Source: an uncultured Bacteroidota bacterium (GTDB lineage: Bacteria > Bacteroidota > Bacteroidia > Flavobacteriales > Flavobacteriaceae). Taken from it: a stretch of DNA of 53,168 nucleotides. Shown piece by piece: positions 1-7,885 of the stretch. The DNA lies in the NCBI GenBank assembly GCA_902619315.1, contig CACNDW010000010.1, positions 1 through 53,168 on the forward strand, written 5' to 3'. The position numbers and the translations under genes were made by a program. The stretch's first letter is position 1. Each line of letters begins with the position of its first letter. The notes below the pieces were generated by a model that worked only from the letters and a program-made list of their open reading frames with translations, had not been told where the DNA came from and made no database searches.

Positions 1-51
1 TTATAGTTGTGTAAATTAGCTCGTCAATTGACCATATTTTTTTATAAATGA

Positions 52-1566
52 TCAATTGCTTTTTGGCCGGGAGTGAATTGATTTAGGTTCATACCACTCC
101 TTAGCGTTTTCAAATTGTCTTCCCAAACCTTTGGGTTTATCTCTAGCTTCAGATATACGCCGGTTAATTATTACATATAGAGAATCTTTAATTTGTTTAT
201 ACTCACTATTGTTTGACAAATTATTGAGTTCCTCTTTATCGAATTTATGATCGTATAGTTCATAACCTAAAATACCATCTTCACCCCATTGAGTTAATCG
301 ATACCGTTCAGTTTTTATAGAGTAACCTTGAACTTTGGATTTACCTCCTGTGTTAACGCCTAATTCAGTTAATGCACTTTTCCTTACCCTTGCGTTTGAG
401 TCTCTAAGTAATGGAGCAAAACTTATCCCAGAGACAAATTCAGGAGTTTCCATTCCAAGCAATTCCATAAGTGTAGGATAAATATCAACTAATTCCACTG
501 GGGCATCCATTATTTTTTCGTTTTTATTTATGTTTGGACCTGCGACAATCAATGGAACCCTGGTGGCGTTGTCGAAAAGGGTACGTTTTTGCCAGTGACC
601 GTGTTCACCAAGGTGGTATCCGTGGTCAGAAGTGAAAACAACGATAGTGTTTTTATCTAAACCAGTGGCTTTTAGTCTATCCAGTACCCGACCTACTTGA
701 GCGTCAACAAAGCTGTTTGTAGCATAATAGGCTTCCTTGATGGTCTTGGCCAGGCCCTTTTCAAGATTATTTTGATCTTTTTTATCTCGAACAGATATAG
801 CTGCTGGATGAGGAAGGGTTTTTAAATAAGCATCTGAACTTTCAGGGATCTCCATGTCGTTTGTTTCATGAAGTTCGTAATATTTTTTGGGCGCAACATA
901 GGGTGTATGCGGTCTATATAGTCCGAAAGCCAGAAAAAAATTCTCACCACTCTTGGCAAAACGATCCAGAAACTTAATGGTTTCTGTCGCTCCAATACCG
1001 TCGGTTTGCTCTTCATCATTGCCATCTGCAGCTAGCCAACTTAATGTCCCTCCATAGGACTTTGGTTTAAGGGTGTTGATTTTATACTCTTCAACTTTAT
1101 CCCTACCATAAGGATTAACTGTTTGATCCCAAGTATAGTTATCATCATGACCAGCAGTTCCAATATCTCTTGGATTATGGTAATGAAAAATTTTGCCCAC
1201 TCTGACGGAATGATAGTTTTCCTGTCTAAACTTTTGTCCAATGGTAACCACATCAGGAATCGCCTGTCTCAAGTAAACTCTCAATGATTTTATTTTTGTT
1301 TGATCAGGATACATTCCGGTCATAAATGAGGCCCGAGAAGGTGCGCACCATGGATATTGGTTGTGGGCATTACCAAATAGAACGCCTCTCTTGGAGAGTT
1401 TATCAATGTTTGGTGTGATTGCTTTATTATTGCCATAGGCCCCTATATCACAGTTTAAGTCATCAGCGACAATAAATAAAACATTAAGCTTTGGTGATTT
1501 GTGATTTGAATTCGAACCCATAAGCATTAAGCTGGCCAACGCGAAAAAAAGAGATCTGTATTTCAT
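52..1566 (-). CDS. exported sulfatase, iduronate-2-sulfatase-like
   Basis: Type I formylglycine-dependent sulfatase of 504 aa that would hydrolyse sulfate esters, probably on an algal or animal polysaccharide. The activation motif C-A-P-S-R is present with the modifiable cysteine at residue 74, and an Asp-Asp metal pair lies at residues 35-36. The motif T-S-D-H-G-Y near the middle supplies further metal ligands. An N-terminal hydrophobic stretch (residues 4-16) suggests export. I chose the ATG at 1566 because the 25-codon upstream extension overlaps the stop of another small gene in a different frame and is not family-like. Start and upstream stop overlap as ATGA, so it is the last gene of a four-gene set. 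The substrate cannot be read from sequence. A weak hairpin (about 26-55) overlaps the stop codon. Confidence 0.9.
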   Translation of the reverse strand: MKYRSLFFALASLMLMGSNSNHKSPKLNVLFIVADDLNCDIGAYGNNKAITPNIDKLSKRGVLFGNAHNQYPWCAPSRASFMTGMYPDQTKIKSLRVYLRQAIPDVVTIGQKFRQENYHSVRVGKIFHYHNPRDIGTAGHDDNYTWDQTVNPYGRDKVEEYKINTLKPKSYGGTLSWLAADGNDEEQTDGIGATETIKFLDRFAKSGENFFLAFGLYRPHTPYVAPKKYYELHETNDMEIPESSDAYLKTLPHPAAISVRDKKDQNNLEKGLAKTIKEAYYATNSFVDAQVGRVLDRLKATGLDKNTIVVFTSDHGYHLGEHGHWQKRTLFDNATRVPLIVAGPNINKNEKIMDAPVELVDIYPTLMELLGMETPEFVSGISFAPLLRDSNARVRKSALTELGVNTGGKSKVQGYSIKTERYRLTQWGEDGILGYELYDHKFDKEELNNLSNNSEYKQIKDSLYVIINRRISEARDKPKGLGRQFENAKEWYEPKSIHSRPKSN

Positions 1567-1730
1567 TTTATTTTTTTTAAATAAGCAGGTATAATCCAAA
1601 TACCTATAAACAAGAAGGATAAAAAACCTACTTGATACCAATCGGATTCTACCATGTAATAGATTATAATACCAATTATTACAATGCCAGTAATTAAACT
1701 TATAATTTTAACAAGCCTGTTTTTATCCAT
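1563..1730 (-). CDS. 55-aa small membrane protein
   Basis: Short ORF with an ATG at 1730. It starts MDKNRLVKIISLITGIVI and has two predicted membrane segments (about residues 8-26 and 33-50) and a basic C-terminal end (LKKIK). The stop TGA overlaps the sulfatase ATG as ATGA, and the gene begins 10 nt after the preceding small membrane gene. That spacing suggests a translationally coupled set. I do not recognise a family. Support comes from tight packing, a hydrophobic two-segment layout and a proper ATG start. Confidence 0.6.
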   Translation of the reverse strand: MDKNRLVKIISLITGIVIIGIIIYYMVESDWYQVGFLSFLFIGIWIIPAYLKKIK

Positions 1731-1740
1731 AAACCAGCCA

Positions 1741-1935
1741 TTAGTCCTTTTTAAAATGAATATATATTGATAGAATAATATAAATTATAATTGTTGCGAA
1801 TATGATGTAACTAAACCATGATGGAGGGGTGTACCAATCTGTTAGCTTTCCAACTACCCTGATTATAATAGAAAATGCCCAAACTCCACCTAGTATATTT
1901 CTAACCGATTTTAGTTTTTCATTTATCTCAACCAC
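1741..1935 (-). CDS. 64-aa small membrane protein (GTG start)
   Basis: The open frame extends upstream to a TTG at 2040, but that extension runs through the better ATG-started small gene at 1928-2056. The GTG at 1935 is the likely start, overlapping the previous gene's end by 8 nt. The product has a charged N-terminus (VVEINEKLKSVRN), then two membrane segments (about residues 14-26 and 40-60) and ends in HFKKD. No family is recognised. The layout resembles the next small membrane gene, so the two may be related or form a pair. The start codon is the main uncertainty. Confidence 0.55.
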   Translation of the reverse strand: MVEINEKLKSVRNILGGVWAFSIIIRVVGKLTDWYTPPSWFSYIIFATIIIYIILSIYIHFKKD

Positions 1936-2056
1936 CCCTTCCTGCTTTTCGAACAGCAATGGTAGCCTTGCCTTTTGATCTAGACTTAGTTTTATTCTTT
2001 TGATTATTATTTGATTGACTCTTTGCTTTACTGTTACCAAAAAATTTACTGCTCAT
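1928..2056 (-). CDS. 42-aa basic small protein
   Basis: ATG-started ORF encoding a very basic, polar protein: it begins MSSKFFGNSKAKSQSNN and ends TIAVRKAGRGG. It is rich in Lys, Ser, Asn and Gln and has no membrane segment, so a nucleic-acid-binding or intrinsically disordered role is possible. It is the first gene of the run leading to the sulfatase, with a promoter-like sequence about 30 nt upstream. I do not recognise it with certainty. A conserved short basic protein is more likely than chance, because the competing frame has only a TTG start. Confidence 0.5.
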   Translation of the reverse strand: MSSKFFGNSKAKSQSNNNQKNKTKSRSKGKATIAVRKAGRGG

Positions 2057-2087
2057 AGTTTTATTTTTTTATTTATCTAATTTAAAA

Positions 2088-2117
2088 TAAATGTACCACA
2101 TATTAGTTAAGATGCAA
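2088..2117 (-). promoter_or_regulatory. candidate Bacteroidota promoter for the small-gene/sulfatase set
   Basis: On the minus strand, TTG (2117-2115), then 19 nt, then TACATTTA (2095-2088). This matches the -33 and -7 elements (TAnnTTTG) with one mismatch. It lies 31 nt upstream of the ATG at 2056. Confidence 0.4.
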
Positions 2118-2133
2118 TTGAACAAATAAGTGC

Positions 2134-2164
2134 AAATAAAAACCCTCCCGTATAGGAAGGTGGG
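2134..2164 (-). terminator. candidate intrinsic terminator after the propeller gene
   Basis: On the minus strand, CCTTCC and GGGAGG pair (one G-T wobble) around a 5-nt loop and are followed by TTTTTATTT. It begins 30 nt past the stop of the 2194-3462 gene and would separate that gene from the small-gene/sulfatase set. Confidence 0.55.
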
Positions 2165-2193
2165 AAAAGTCTACCAAGCATTTAGAGAACTCT

Positions 2194-3462
2194 TTATTCA
2201 TTATTTAATTTAAATACATAAATCTGTCTAGTTCCGTTGTGTGTTGAATTAAATCCAATTAGATTTCCAGATGGACTCCAACGACAATGGATATCACAAC
2301 GCCAGTCTTTTTCATAAATTTTATTATTTTGGAACCTACCAAGTGAAATTACAGCTTCCGATTCCATTTCCATTAGGAATATTTTCTGCTCCATCAGTTC
2401 GTTTTTGGGATATGTGTCTGTAACCATCCATTTTCCGTCAGGAGAAAAGGTTCCATGCCCATCATAATCCAATAAACCTTTTCCAAGGCGACGGTAATCT
2501 TTTTTTGTAGTATCAAATAAAATGTGACCATACATCTGCTTTTTATACTTAGCGGTAACCATTATTTCTTTATCGTTAAGCCAATCGAAGTGAGAACCTC
2601 CCCAACCTTCAGGGAAGCAAGGATTTAAATTAGTTCCATTTCTATTAACCGTAAATGCAGTAGTGTTTTTTCCAATTGGTTTTGCTCTCGATAGCCAAAA
2701 TATTTTTGAACCTTTTCTACTAAATAAAGTATGATTAAAGTATTGAACTCTGTTTTCCGCAATTTTTGGAACATATTTTTTTATTTCTAAAAGGGAGACA
2801 ATCAATTTAGCTTTGCCGCTTTCCAGATTAACCAAAAATATTCCATCATCTTTTGGGTAAGCTTTATCTATTTTTGAGTTTTGACCACCACCACCATAGC
2901 CATAAGAATCTCTTATTTCTCTTAAACGAGAAAAATTAATACTTACTGCTTCTTTTCCGGAGGGGGAGACTGCGCTGATAGGAAAGGGAATTACTTTCTT
3001 TTCCTCTTTTGTATGTACATTTAGAATAATTGAAACAAATTTGCCCTGTCTTAGGTCGTTATAGATAATTAAGGAATCTGGATTTGTTGATAACCAATGT
3101 GCCATACAGCCCTGCTGAAAATTCCATGCACTAGTTTGGACAAGAGGAATAAATGATTTGGTTTTTAGATCTACCAAACCCAATGTAGCAGATTCATTTT
3201 CATCTGGTAAATGATCTTTTATTTCTGTTCTTAAAACAGTTGCATATCTTTCATCGGCGCTAAAGGAGTTTATTCCATAGTAACTTGCAAAAAAATGCTC
3301 ATATGGACCGTAGGTCAACTGAATTGGACCGGATACATTCGGAAAATTTACTGAATTTTCGAATAAAATGTTTTTAGCTTTTTGGCCATAAACTGTCATT
3401 GAAAAAATCAGTAAAAGTGTAAAATTATTTATTTTAATTCCTCGTTTTTTTATGATCTGCAT
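2194..3462 (-). CDS. secreted TolB/oligogalacturonate-lyase-like beta-propeller protein
   Basis: Protein of 422 aa with a signal peptide (basic MQIIKKRGIK, hydrophobic core, V-Y-G-Q cleavage region). The rest holds repeated propeller-blade signatures such as A-V-S-P-S-G-K, F-S-P-D-G-K-W and W-S-P-S-G-N followed by short beta strands. This pattern is seen in TolB-like and oligogalacturonate-lyase-like (PL22-type) propellers. Residues around Y-G-G-G-G-Q and H-F-D-W-L-N-D may line an active site, but no lyase activity can be claimed. I chose the second ATG (3462) because it places the basic signal-peptide start correctly; the ATG at 3486 is an alternative. Its position beside a sulfatase fits polysaccharide processing. 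Confidence 0.75.
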   Translation of the reverse strand: MQIIKKRGIKINNFTLLLIFSMTVYGQKAKNILFENSVNFPNVSGPIQLTYGPYEHFFASYYGINSFSADERYATVLRTEIKDHLPDENESATLGLVDLKTKSFIPLVQTSAWNFQQGCMAHWLSTNPDSLIIYNDLRQGKFVSIILNVHTKEEKKVIPFPISAVSPSGKEAVSINFSRLREIRDSYGYGGGGQNSKIDKAYPKDDGIFLVNLESGKAKLIVSLLEIKKYVPKIAENRVQYFNHTLFSRKGSKIFWLSRAKPIGKNTTAFTVNRNGTNLNPCFPEGWGGSHFDWLNDKEIMVTAKYKKQMYGHILFDTTKKDYRRLGKGLLDYDGHGTFSPDGKWMVTDTYPKNELMEQKIFLMEMESEAVISLGRFQNNKIYEKDWRCDIHCRWSPSGNLIGFNSTHNGTRQIYVFKLNNE

Positions 3463-3671
3463 AGATAATTGATTACAAAATAGCACAAAGAATTAAAAAA
3501 TTAGCTTTTCACAGTACCTCTATATTTAAAATAAATGATATTTCTTTTGACTTTTAGTAAAGTGTTGCTTTAAATGGGGAAATTTAGAATTTAAAACTTT
3601 AATATAATTGTAGTTTTTTTGTGGTCAAACAATTTAATTTCAGGTAACAGTTGGATTTTTTCTGCTTGTAA

Positions 3672-4103
3672 TTAATTCACAGTAATAGTACCTACCATAC
3701 CTGCGTGTAAAGAACATACATAGTAATAAGTTCCGGCCTCTGTTGGTTTCCAGTTCACTACTCCATCAATTTGTCCATTATTATTTACTCCACTAACTAA
3801 ATTATCAGTTCCTGTTCCTTGAACTGTTTTAATATAGAACGGGTGGTTTGCTGCATCAACGATAAAATTGATTTCATCACCAACGTTGATAGTTATAGAT
3901 GGATCATTTCCTGAAACTGCGCCATTTCTATCTGTTCCTGAAAGCGTGTAATCTGAGCTTGAAGATGCTGTTACATTTATATTATAATCGGGACAAGTTC
4001 CCCAAATAGGCTTAGAATCTAATCCAAGAGGTGCACCACTTGAAAAATTATTTGGCTCGCTATTAATATTTGTAACACACCAGTCATTAAGATTTTGATT
4101 GAA
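3672..4103 (-). pseudogene. 5'-truncated cupredoxin-domain protein remnant
   Basis: The minus-strand frame reads through to a TAA at 3674 and encodes a plastocyanin-like domain. The C-terminal part contains A-N-H-P-F-Y-I (possible copper His) and Y-Y-Y-V-C-S-L-H-A-G-M, which supplies the Cys, His and Met type-1 copper ligands, ending G-T-I-T-V-N. The frame has no start codon: it meets TAA at 4106-4104. A short open stretch just upstream in another frame (ending about 4106, containing M-M-D-F-G-G-A-E-I-Y-P) suggests a frameshift or a decayed N-terminus. The intact gene would have been a larger exported or outer-surface protein with this domain at its C-terminus. Confidence 0.65.
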
Positions 4104-4150
4104 TTAGGGTATATTTCAGCTCCTCCAAAATCCATCATTAAATAACTTAA

Positions 4151-4258
4151 ATGTTCAGACTACTTCGCTTTGCCATTAAAAACTATCAATACGCTGTAAT
4201 GGGTTACTCTTTATTCAAAGCGGCCATGAGTAAGTGCAACAAGAAAAAACATTTCTAA
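4151..4258 (+). CDS. 35-codon ORF, unknown
   Basis: ATG-started ORF with a basic, partly amphipathic product: MFRLLRFAIKNYQYAVMG at the start and MSKCNKKKHF at the end. It ends 28 nt before the left copy of the mnmE-tail repeat. It runs opposite to the cupredoxin remnant and overlaps the presumed decayed upstream part of it. I do not recognise a family. It may be a real small protein or a fragment of a lost gene in a reshuffled zone. Confidence 0.3.
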   Translation: MFRLLRFAIKNYQYAVMGYSLFKAAMSKCNKKKHF

Positions 4259-4285
4259 ATGAAAAACTCCCTTCTAAACAAGACT

Positions 4286-4326
4286 GCCTGAAACCTATAT
4301 TTATTTTCCGATACAGAAAATACTAA
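4286..4326 (-). repeat. left copy of mnmE-tail direct repeat (attL-like)
   Basis: Matches 34 of 41 bases of 5244-5284, with an 11-bp identical block (C-TATATTTATT). Read on the minus strand it encodes S-I-F-C-I-G-K-stop, the same end as MnmE (S-K-F-C-I-G-K-stop). Most differences inside the FCIGK codons are synonymous, as expected for a displaced functional gene end. Confidence 0.6.
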
Positions 4327-4526
4327 TACATACTAAACTTACTTTATAACAATACTTTACATATCGTATATAAACCAATTTACCACTATTTTACCACTAA
4401 ACATCCACAAAAACTCACTTATTTGATAGAATCAAAAAAGATTATTAATGATTCTTTATTTTGAAAAAACTTGAATAATCAAGTCATACTTCTGCTATTA
4501 TTTCATTTTTTTATATTTACTAATGT

Positions 4527-4715
4527 ATGAGTAAATGGCAATCTAAAGACCTTCCTATTCCTTTGACTTTATTAGCACTGTTTCTTTCTTCAGTGTCTTA
4601 TAAAATTGAAGAATTAACATCTATCCCTTCAAAGGTAGTATTGTGTATTGGTTTGATTATTCTTTTAATCCCATTATACATTTGGATTAGAGGTTGGCTA
4701 AAAAGCAGAAAATAA
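4527..4715 (+). CDS. 62-aa small membrane protein
   Basis: ATG-started product with two hydrophobic segments (about residues 11-24 and 37-55) separated by a short polar loop, ending W-L-K-S-R-K. It is the first gene inside the repeat-bounded segment. A TATATTTA sequence at about 4511-4518 resembles a -7 element with one mismatch. No family is recognised. The atypical neighbours and lack of conservation signals suggest accessory origin. Confidence 0.5.
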   Translation: MSKWQSKDLPIPLTLLALFLSSVSYKIEELTSIPSKVVLCIGLIILLIPLYIWIRGWLKSRK

Positions 4716-4825
4716 ATCCTTGTACTATATCCCTACTGCGTTTAAGAATCACAAGTGGAAGCGTTGAAAATAATTCAAATAGTATTGAATTTATACCCTT
4801 TTGTAGGTTTTGTTATATTAGTGGT

Positions 4826-5221
4826 ATGAAAAAACTACTTCTAATTACATCAATATTTATTTCACTTATCTTATCTTGTTCAAATAATAATGATGACGAT
4901 CCTTGCCCCTGTGAGTTTATCCTATCAAGTCGTACAGGTACGGAAGCAAATATTAGCTATTATGCCGAAACAATAGTTTCGATGCCTAATCCTTGTGATT
5001 CTTATTTAGGTCAGAATGTTGATATGGCATTTCAACTCTATGAAAATGACGGTACATTCCAAAATCCAGTAAAAGGTCTTATATTAAATATACCACAAAG
5101 GACTGGAAGTATACCATTTACATCTATCTACCTGAATGCATTAAATAGTGGTGTTGGATCAACATTTTCCCCTGATGGTGGTCAAATTAATTATACTGTG
5201 CAAGAATACAACTGCAACTAA
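4826..5221 (+). CDS. 131-aa lipoprotein, unknown function
   Basis: N-terminal lipoprotein signal: MKKLLLITSIFISLILSC, with the acylated Cys at residue 18 followed by S-N-N-N-D-D-D, a typical flavobacterial lipoprotein spacer. The mature part contains C-P-C and later Cys residues and no recognisable domain. The start is the ATG at 4826; the longer frame upstream has no signal peptide at its beginning. It is convergent with mnmE, with 37 nt between the stops, inside the mnmE-tail repeat segment. Likely a surface or periplasm-facing accessory protein. Confidence 0.7.
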   Translation: MKKLLLITSIFISLILSCSNNNDDDPCPCEFILSSRTGTEANISYYAETIVSMPNPCDSYLGQNVDMAFQLYENDGTFQNPVKGLILNIPQRTGSIPFTSIYLNALNSGVGSTFSPDGGQINYTVQEYNCN

Positions 5222-5243
5222 CTTTAATACAGTATATGAAACT

Positions 5244-5284
5244 CCCTGAAATCTATATTTATTTCCCAATACAAAATTTACTAA
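5244..5284 (-). repeat. right copy of mnmE-tail direct repeat (attR-like)
   Basis: Covers the last MnmE codons (through F-C-I-G-K-stop at 5259) plus 15 nt downstream of the stop. The 34/41 match with 4286-4326 continues past the stop codon, so it is not explained by protein conservation alone. Confidence 0.6.
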
Positions 5285-6659
5285 AAATATTACCCAACAA
5301 TTCATCATTTGTAATTTCTCCAGATATTTCTCCCAGAAAATGAATGGCATCATTAATGTGAACACTCAACAAATCTCCACTCAAATCATTATCTATACCT
5401 TCACTTATATTTGTAATTGCTTCCAATGCATTTTTTAAGGCCTCATAATGTCTTGCATTGGATATAACCACATCTCCATGAACATTAATTTTATCTATTT
5501 GGTGATAAAGTGTTTTTTTAAGCAGTTCAATTTTACTAGGGTCAAAAGTAGATATACTAAAAAGCGCATCACAGTTTAGCTTTTCAGACTCTTTTTTTAA
5601 TCTTTTCATTAATAATGATTCTTTTTTTCCCTCTATAAGATCAATTTTATTTTCGACCAACATGACTATCAACCCTTCTCTTTTTAAATCTTTAATTGCA
5701 CTTAAAATTTCAGATTTGGAGGAGTTTAGACCATCAAACAGATAAATCATGACTTTTGCCAAATCCACTTTTTCTTTGGCTTTGGCAACCCCTATGGCTT
5801 CTATATGGTCGTTGGTTTCTCTTAACCCTGCTGTATCGATAAATCTGAATTCAATCCCCGATATGGTTATGGTATCTTCTATTACATCCCTAGTTGTACC
5901 TGGAATTGCTGATACAATTGCCCGATCTTCATTCAATAAGGCATTAAGTAGAGAGGACTTGCCAGCGTTGGGTTTTCCTACTATGGCTACTGGGACTCCT
6001 TTTTTGATGACACTACCGTACTGAAAAGAATCAAGCAGTGATCTAATTTTTGATTGTAATAGTTGAAGCAGTTTAGTTAAGGCAGTTCGATCTGCAAAGT
6101 TTACATCTTCTTCGGCAAAATCGAGCTCTAACGTAATTAACGAAGCAAAGTCCAATAGCTTTTGTCGCAATTGGGCTATTTCCGCAGTGTATCCGCCTCT
6201 CATCTGATTCATCGCCACTTGATGAGCAGCTTCTGATTCAGAAACAATTAAGTCCGCTACTGCTTCTGCTTGACTCAAATCCATTTTTTTGTTCAAAAAT
6301 GCTCTGAGAGTAAACTCACCTGGTTTGGCAGGTTGAGCGCCTTTGGAAATAAAAAGGCGCAGAACTTCCTCTTGAATATAGTTAGATCCGTGGCATGAGA
6401 TTTCAACGACATTTTCCCCAGTGTAGGAGTGGGGAGCCCTAAAAACACTTACTAATACCTCGTCAAGTACCACTCCCTCATATTGCAATGTTCCCAAATG
6501 TATAGTATGGCTTTTTTGATTTATTAGTTTTTTTTTGGATTTAGTATGAAAGCATTGTGAAACCATCTCAATTGAATTAATGCCAGATAGTCTGAACAGG
6601 CATATGGCAGAGCTTCCAACTCCTGTGGCTTTAGCAATGATGGTATCTTGATTGAACAT
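5259..6659 (-). CDS. mnmE: tRNA modification GTPase MnmE
   Basis: Protein of 466 aa, full family length. MnmE works with MnmG to place the 5-carboxymethylaminomethyl group on the wobble uridine of certain tRNAs. The N-terminal tetrahydrofolate-binding domain begins T-I-I-A-K-A-T-G. The G domain has the P-loop G-K-P-N-A-G-K-S-S, the D-T-A-G-L-R switch and N-K-I-D-L. The C-terminal F-C-I-G-K carries the invariant cysteine. Its 3' end is duplicated 1 kb away (see the repeat entries). It lies 59 nt after the GNAT-like gene on the same strand. Confidence 0.97.
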   Translation of the reverse strand: MFNQDTIIAKATGVGSSAICLFRLSGINSIEMVSQCFHTKSKKKLINQKSHTIHLGTLQYEGVVLDEVLVSVFRAPHSYTGENVVEISCHGSNYIQEEVLRLFISKGAQPAKPGEFTLRAFLNKKMDLSQAEAVADLIVSESEAAHQVAMNQMRGGYTAEIAQLRQKLLDFASLITLELDFAEEDVNFADRTALTKLLQLLQSKIRSLLDSFQYGSVIKKGVPVAIVGKPNAGKSSLLNALLNEDRAIVSAIPGTTRDVIEDTITISGIEFRFIDTAGLRETNDHIEAIGVAKAKEKVDLAKVMIYLFDGLNSSKSEILSAIKDLKREGLIVMLVENKIDLIEGKKESLLMKRLKKESEKLNCDALFSISTFDPSKIELLKKTLYHQIDKINVHGDVVISNARHYEALKNALEAITNISEGIDNDLSGDLLSVHINDAIHFLGEISGEITNDELLGNIFSKFCIGK

Positions 6660-6718
6660 ATATTAAAATATTTTTATATTTAAATGAAGTAACATTTAAA
6701 TTAAATAAACTTGGGAGC

Positions 6719-7882
6719 TTATGAACTTTCGTTCTTGGCTCCCTTTTTAATTTTTTGTGTTATGGTTAGTCTTTTTTTGTGCTGTCGATGTTCATAATTT
6801 TTCCATAAATTTTGTATTGAACTATTTTCTTCTAACTCAGGATTGGTTTCAACGATATTGTATCCTTTTTTGTTAAAAGTTTTTTGCATTTCATTAAAGA
6901 TTACAGCCGTAACCCCTTTATTTTGATATTTAGGATGGACTCCTATAAGGTAAAAAGAAGCCTTTTTATTGAAATACAAAGCCTTTAAGAGGTGGAAATA
7001 TCCAAAGGGAAATAGTTTTCCATTGGCTTTTTTCAATGCCCTAGTGAAAGAAGGCATGGTGATACAAAAAGCAATCAATTCATCGTGCTTATCAGTAATG
7101 CATTTGATGAAATCGGGATGAATATATGTGAAATATTTCTCCTTATATTGTTTTATTTGATCCTTTTGTATGGGTACAAAGGTTTGCAGCTTACCATAAG
7201 TTTCCTCTAATAAAACAAACATTTTATCAACGTAAGGAATGATTTGTTTTTTGGACTTAAAATCCAAAACTTTCAATTCATATCGTTTGATCATCAAGTC
7301 AGAGAATTTTTTGATTTTTTCAGGTGAACTCTCAAAAGAACTTAAAGTGATTTCGTACTCTACCCAAACCGCAAGATCTTTATAACCCAACTGTTTGAAA
7401 TGTTTATGGTAATAGGGAGCATTGTACCAAGTAATCATGGTGTTACTTTCCTCAAAACCCCTAACCAGCATGCCCGCTTTGTCCATATTAGAAAACCCTA
7501 CGGGTCCTTCAATGAATTCCATTCCATTTTCATTTCCAATGGCATGTACTTTTTCCATAAGGGCTTTGGTTACATTGATGTCGTCTATTACATCAAACCA
7601 ACCAAACCGGACTTTTTTCTTTTTTAGTATTTTTACCTCAATCCAATTGATCATCACTGCAATTCTACCTGCGATTTCACCATCTTTAAAAGCCAAAAAA
7701 TAATGAGCTTTGGCATTTTTGAAGACTGGGTTTTTGGATTGATCCAAAGTGTCAATTTCTTCTTCAATTATGGGGGGTGTCCAATGGGGATTCTGGCCAT
7801 AGAGAATGAAGGAAAAATTAACAAACTTTCTGAGGTCTTTTCTTTTGTGTATTTCAACAACATCAATAGGTTTTTTCTTCAT
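6719..7882 (-). CDS. GNAT-like N-acetyltransferase family protein (YghO-like)
   Basis: Protein of 387 aa. The C-terminal half carries an acetyltransferase-like fold signature (Y-L-I-G-V-H-P-K-Y-Q-N-K-G-V, resembling the acetyl-CoA motif Q/R-x-x-G-x-G/A). The N-terminus contains N-P-H-W-T-P-P. I relate it to the poorly characterised YghO-like family. The substrate is unknown. It starts 3 nt after the stop of the outer-membrane protein gene and so is very likely co-transcribed with it. Confidence 0.7.
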   Translation of the reverse strand: MKKKPIDVVEIHKRKDLRKFVNFSFILYGQNPHWTPPIIEEEIDTLDQSKNPVFKNAKAHYFLAFKDGEIAGRIAVMINWIEVKILKKKKVRFGWFDVIDDINVTKALMEKVHAIGNENGMEFIEGPVGFSNMDKAGMLVRGFEESNTMITWYNAPYYHKHFKQLGYKDLAVWVEYEITLSSFESSPEKIKKFSDLMIKRYELKVLDFKSKKQIIPYVDKMFVLLEETYGKLQTFVPIQKDQIKQYKEKYFTYIHPDFIKCITDKHDELIAFCITMPSFTRALKKANGKLFPFGYFHLLKALYFNKKASFYLIGVHPKYQNKGVTAVIFNEMQKTFNKKGYNIVETNPELEENSSIQNLWKNYEHRQHKKRLTITQKIKKGAKNESS

Positions 7883-7885
7883 GAA

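Larger units (their letters stand above)
4286..5284. mobile_element. candidate integrated-element remnant at the mnmE 3' end
   Basis: The segment is bounded by two copies of a 41-bp sequence that includes the last codons and stop of mnmE. It carries two small plus-strand genes (a two-segment membrane protein and a lipoprotein) that have no link to mnmE. The 3' end of mnmE (trmE/thdF) is an established integration site for tyrosine-recombinase elements, for example SGI1 of Salmonella. No integrase is present, so this would be a deleted remnant or a passenger segment. Confidence 0.5.

Noticed and set aside
26..55. Hairpin near the sulfatase stop as a terminator
   Set aside because: Nine-base arms with one mismatch and an AT-rich loop overlap the stop codon, but no T tract follows on the minus strand within the window.
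1567..1641. 25-residue N-terminal extension of the sulfatase
   Set aside because: It occupies another frame of the 55-aa membrane gene and would place extra residues before a normal signal peptide.
1936..2040. TTG-started extension of the 64-aa membrane protein
   Set aside because: Begins with TTG and overlaps the ATG-started basic gene over most of its length. The GTG at 1935 fits the gene order better.
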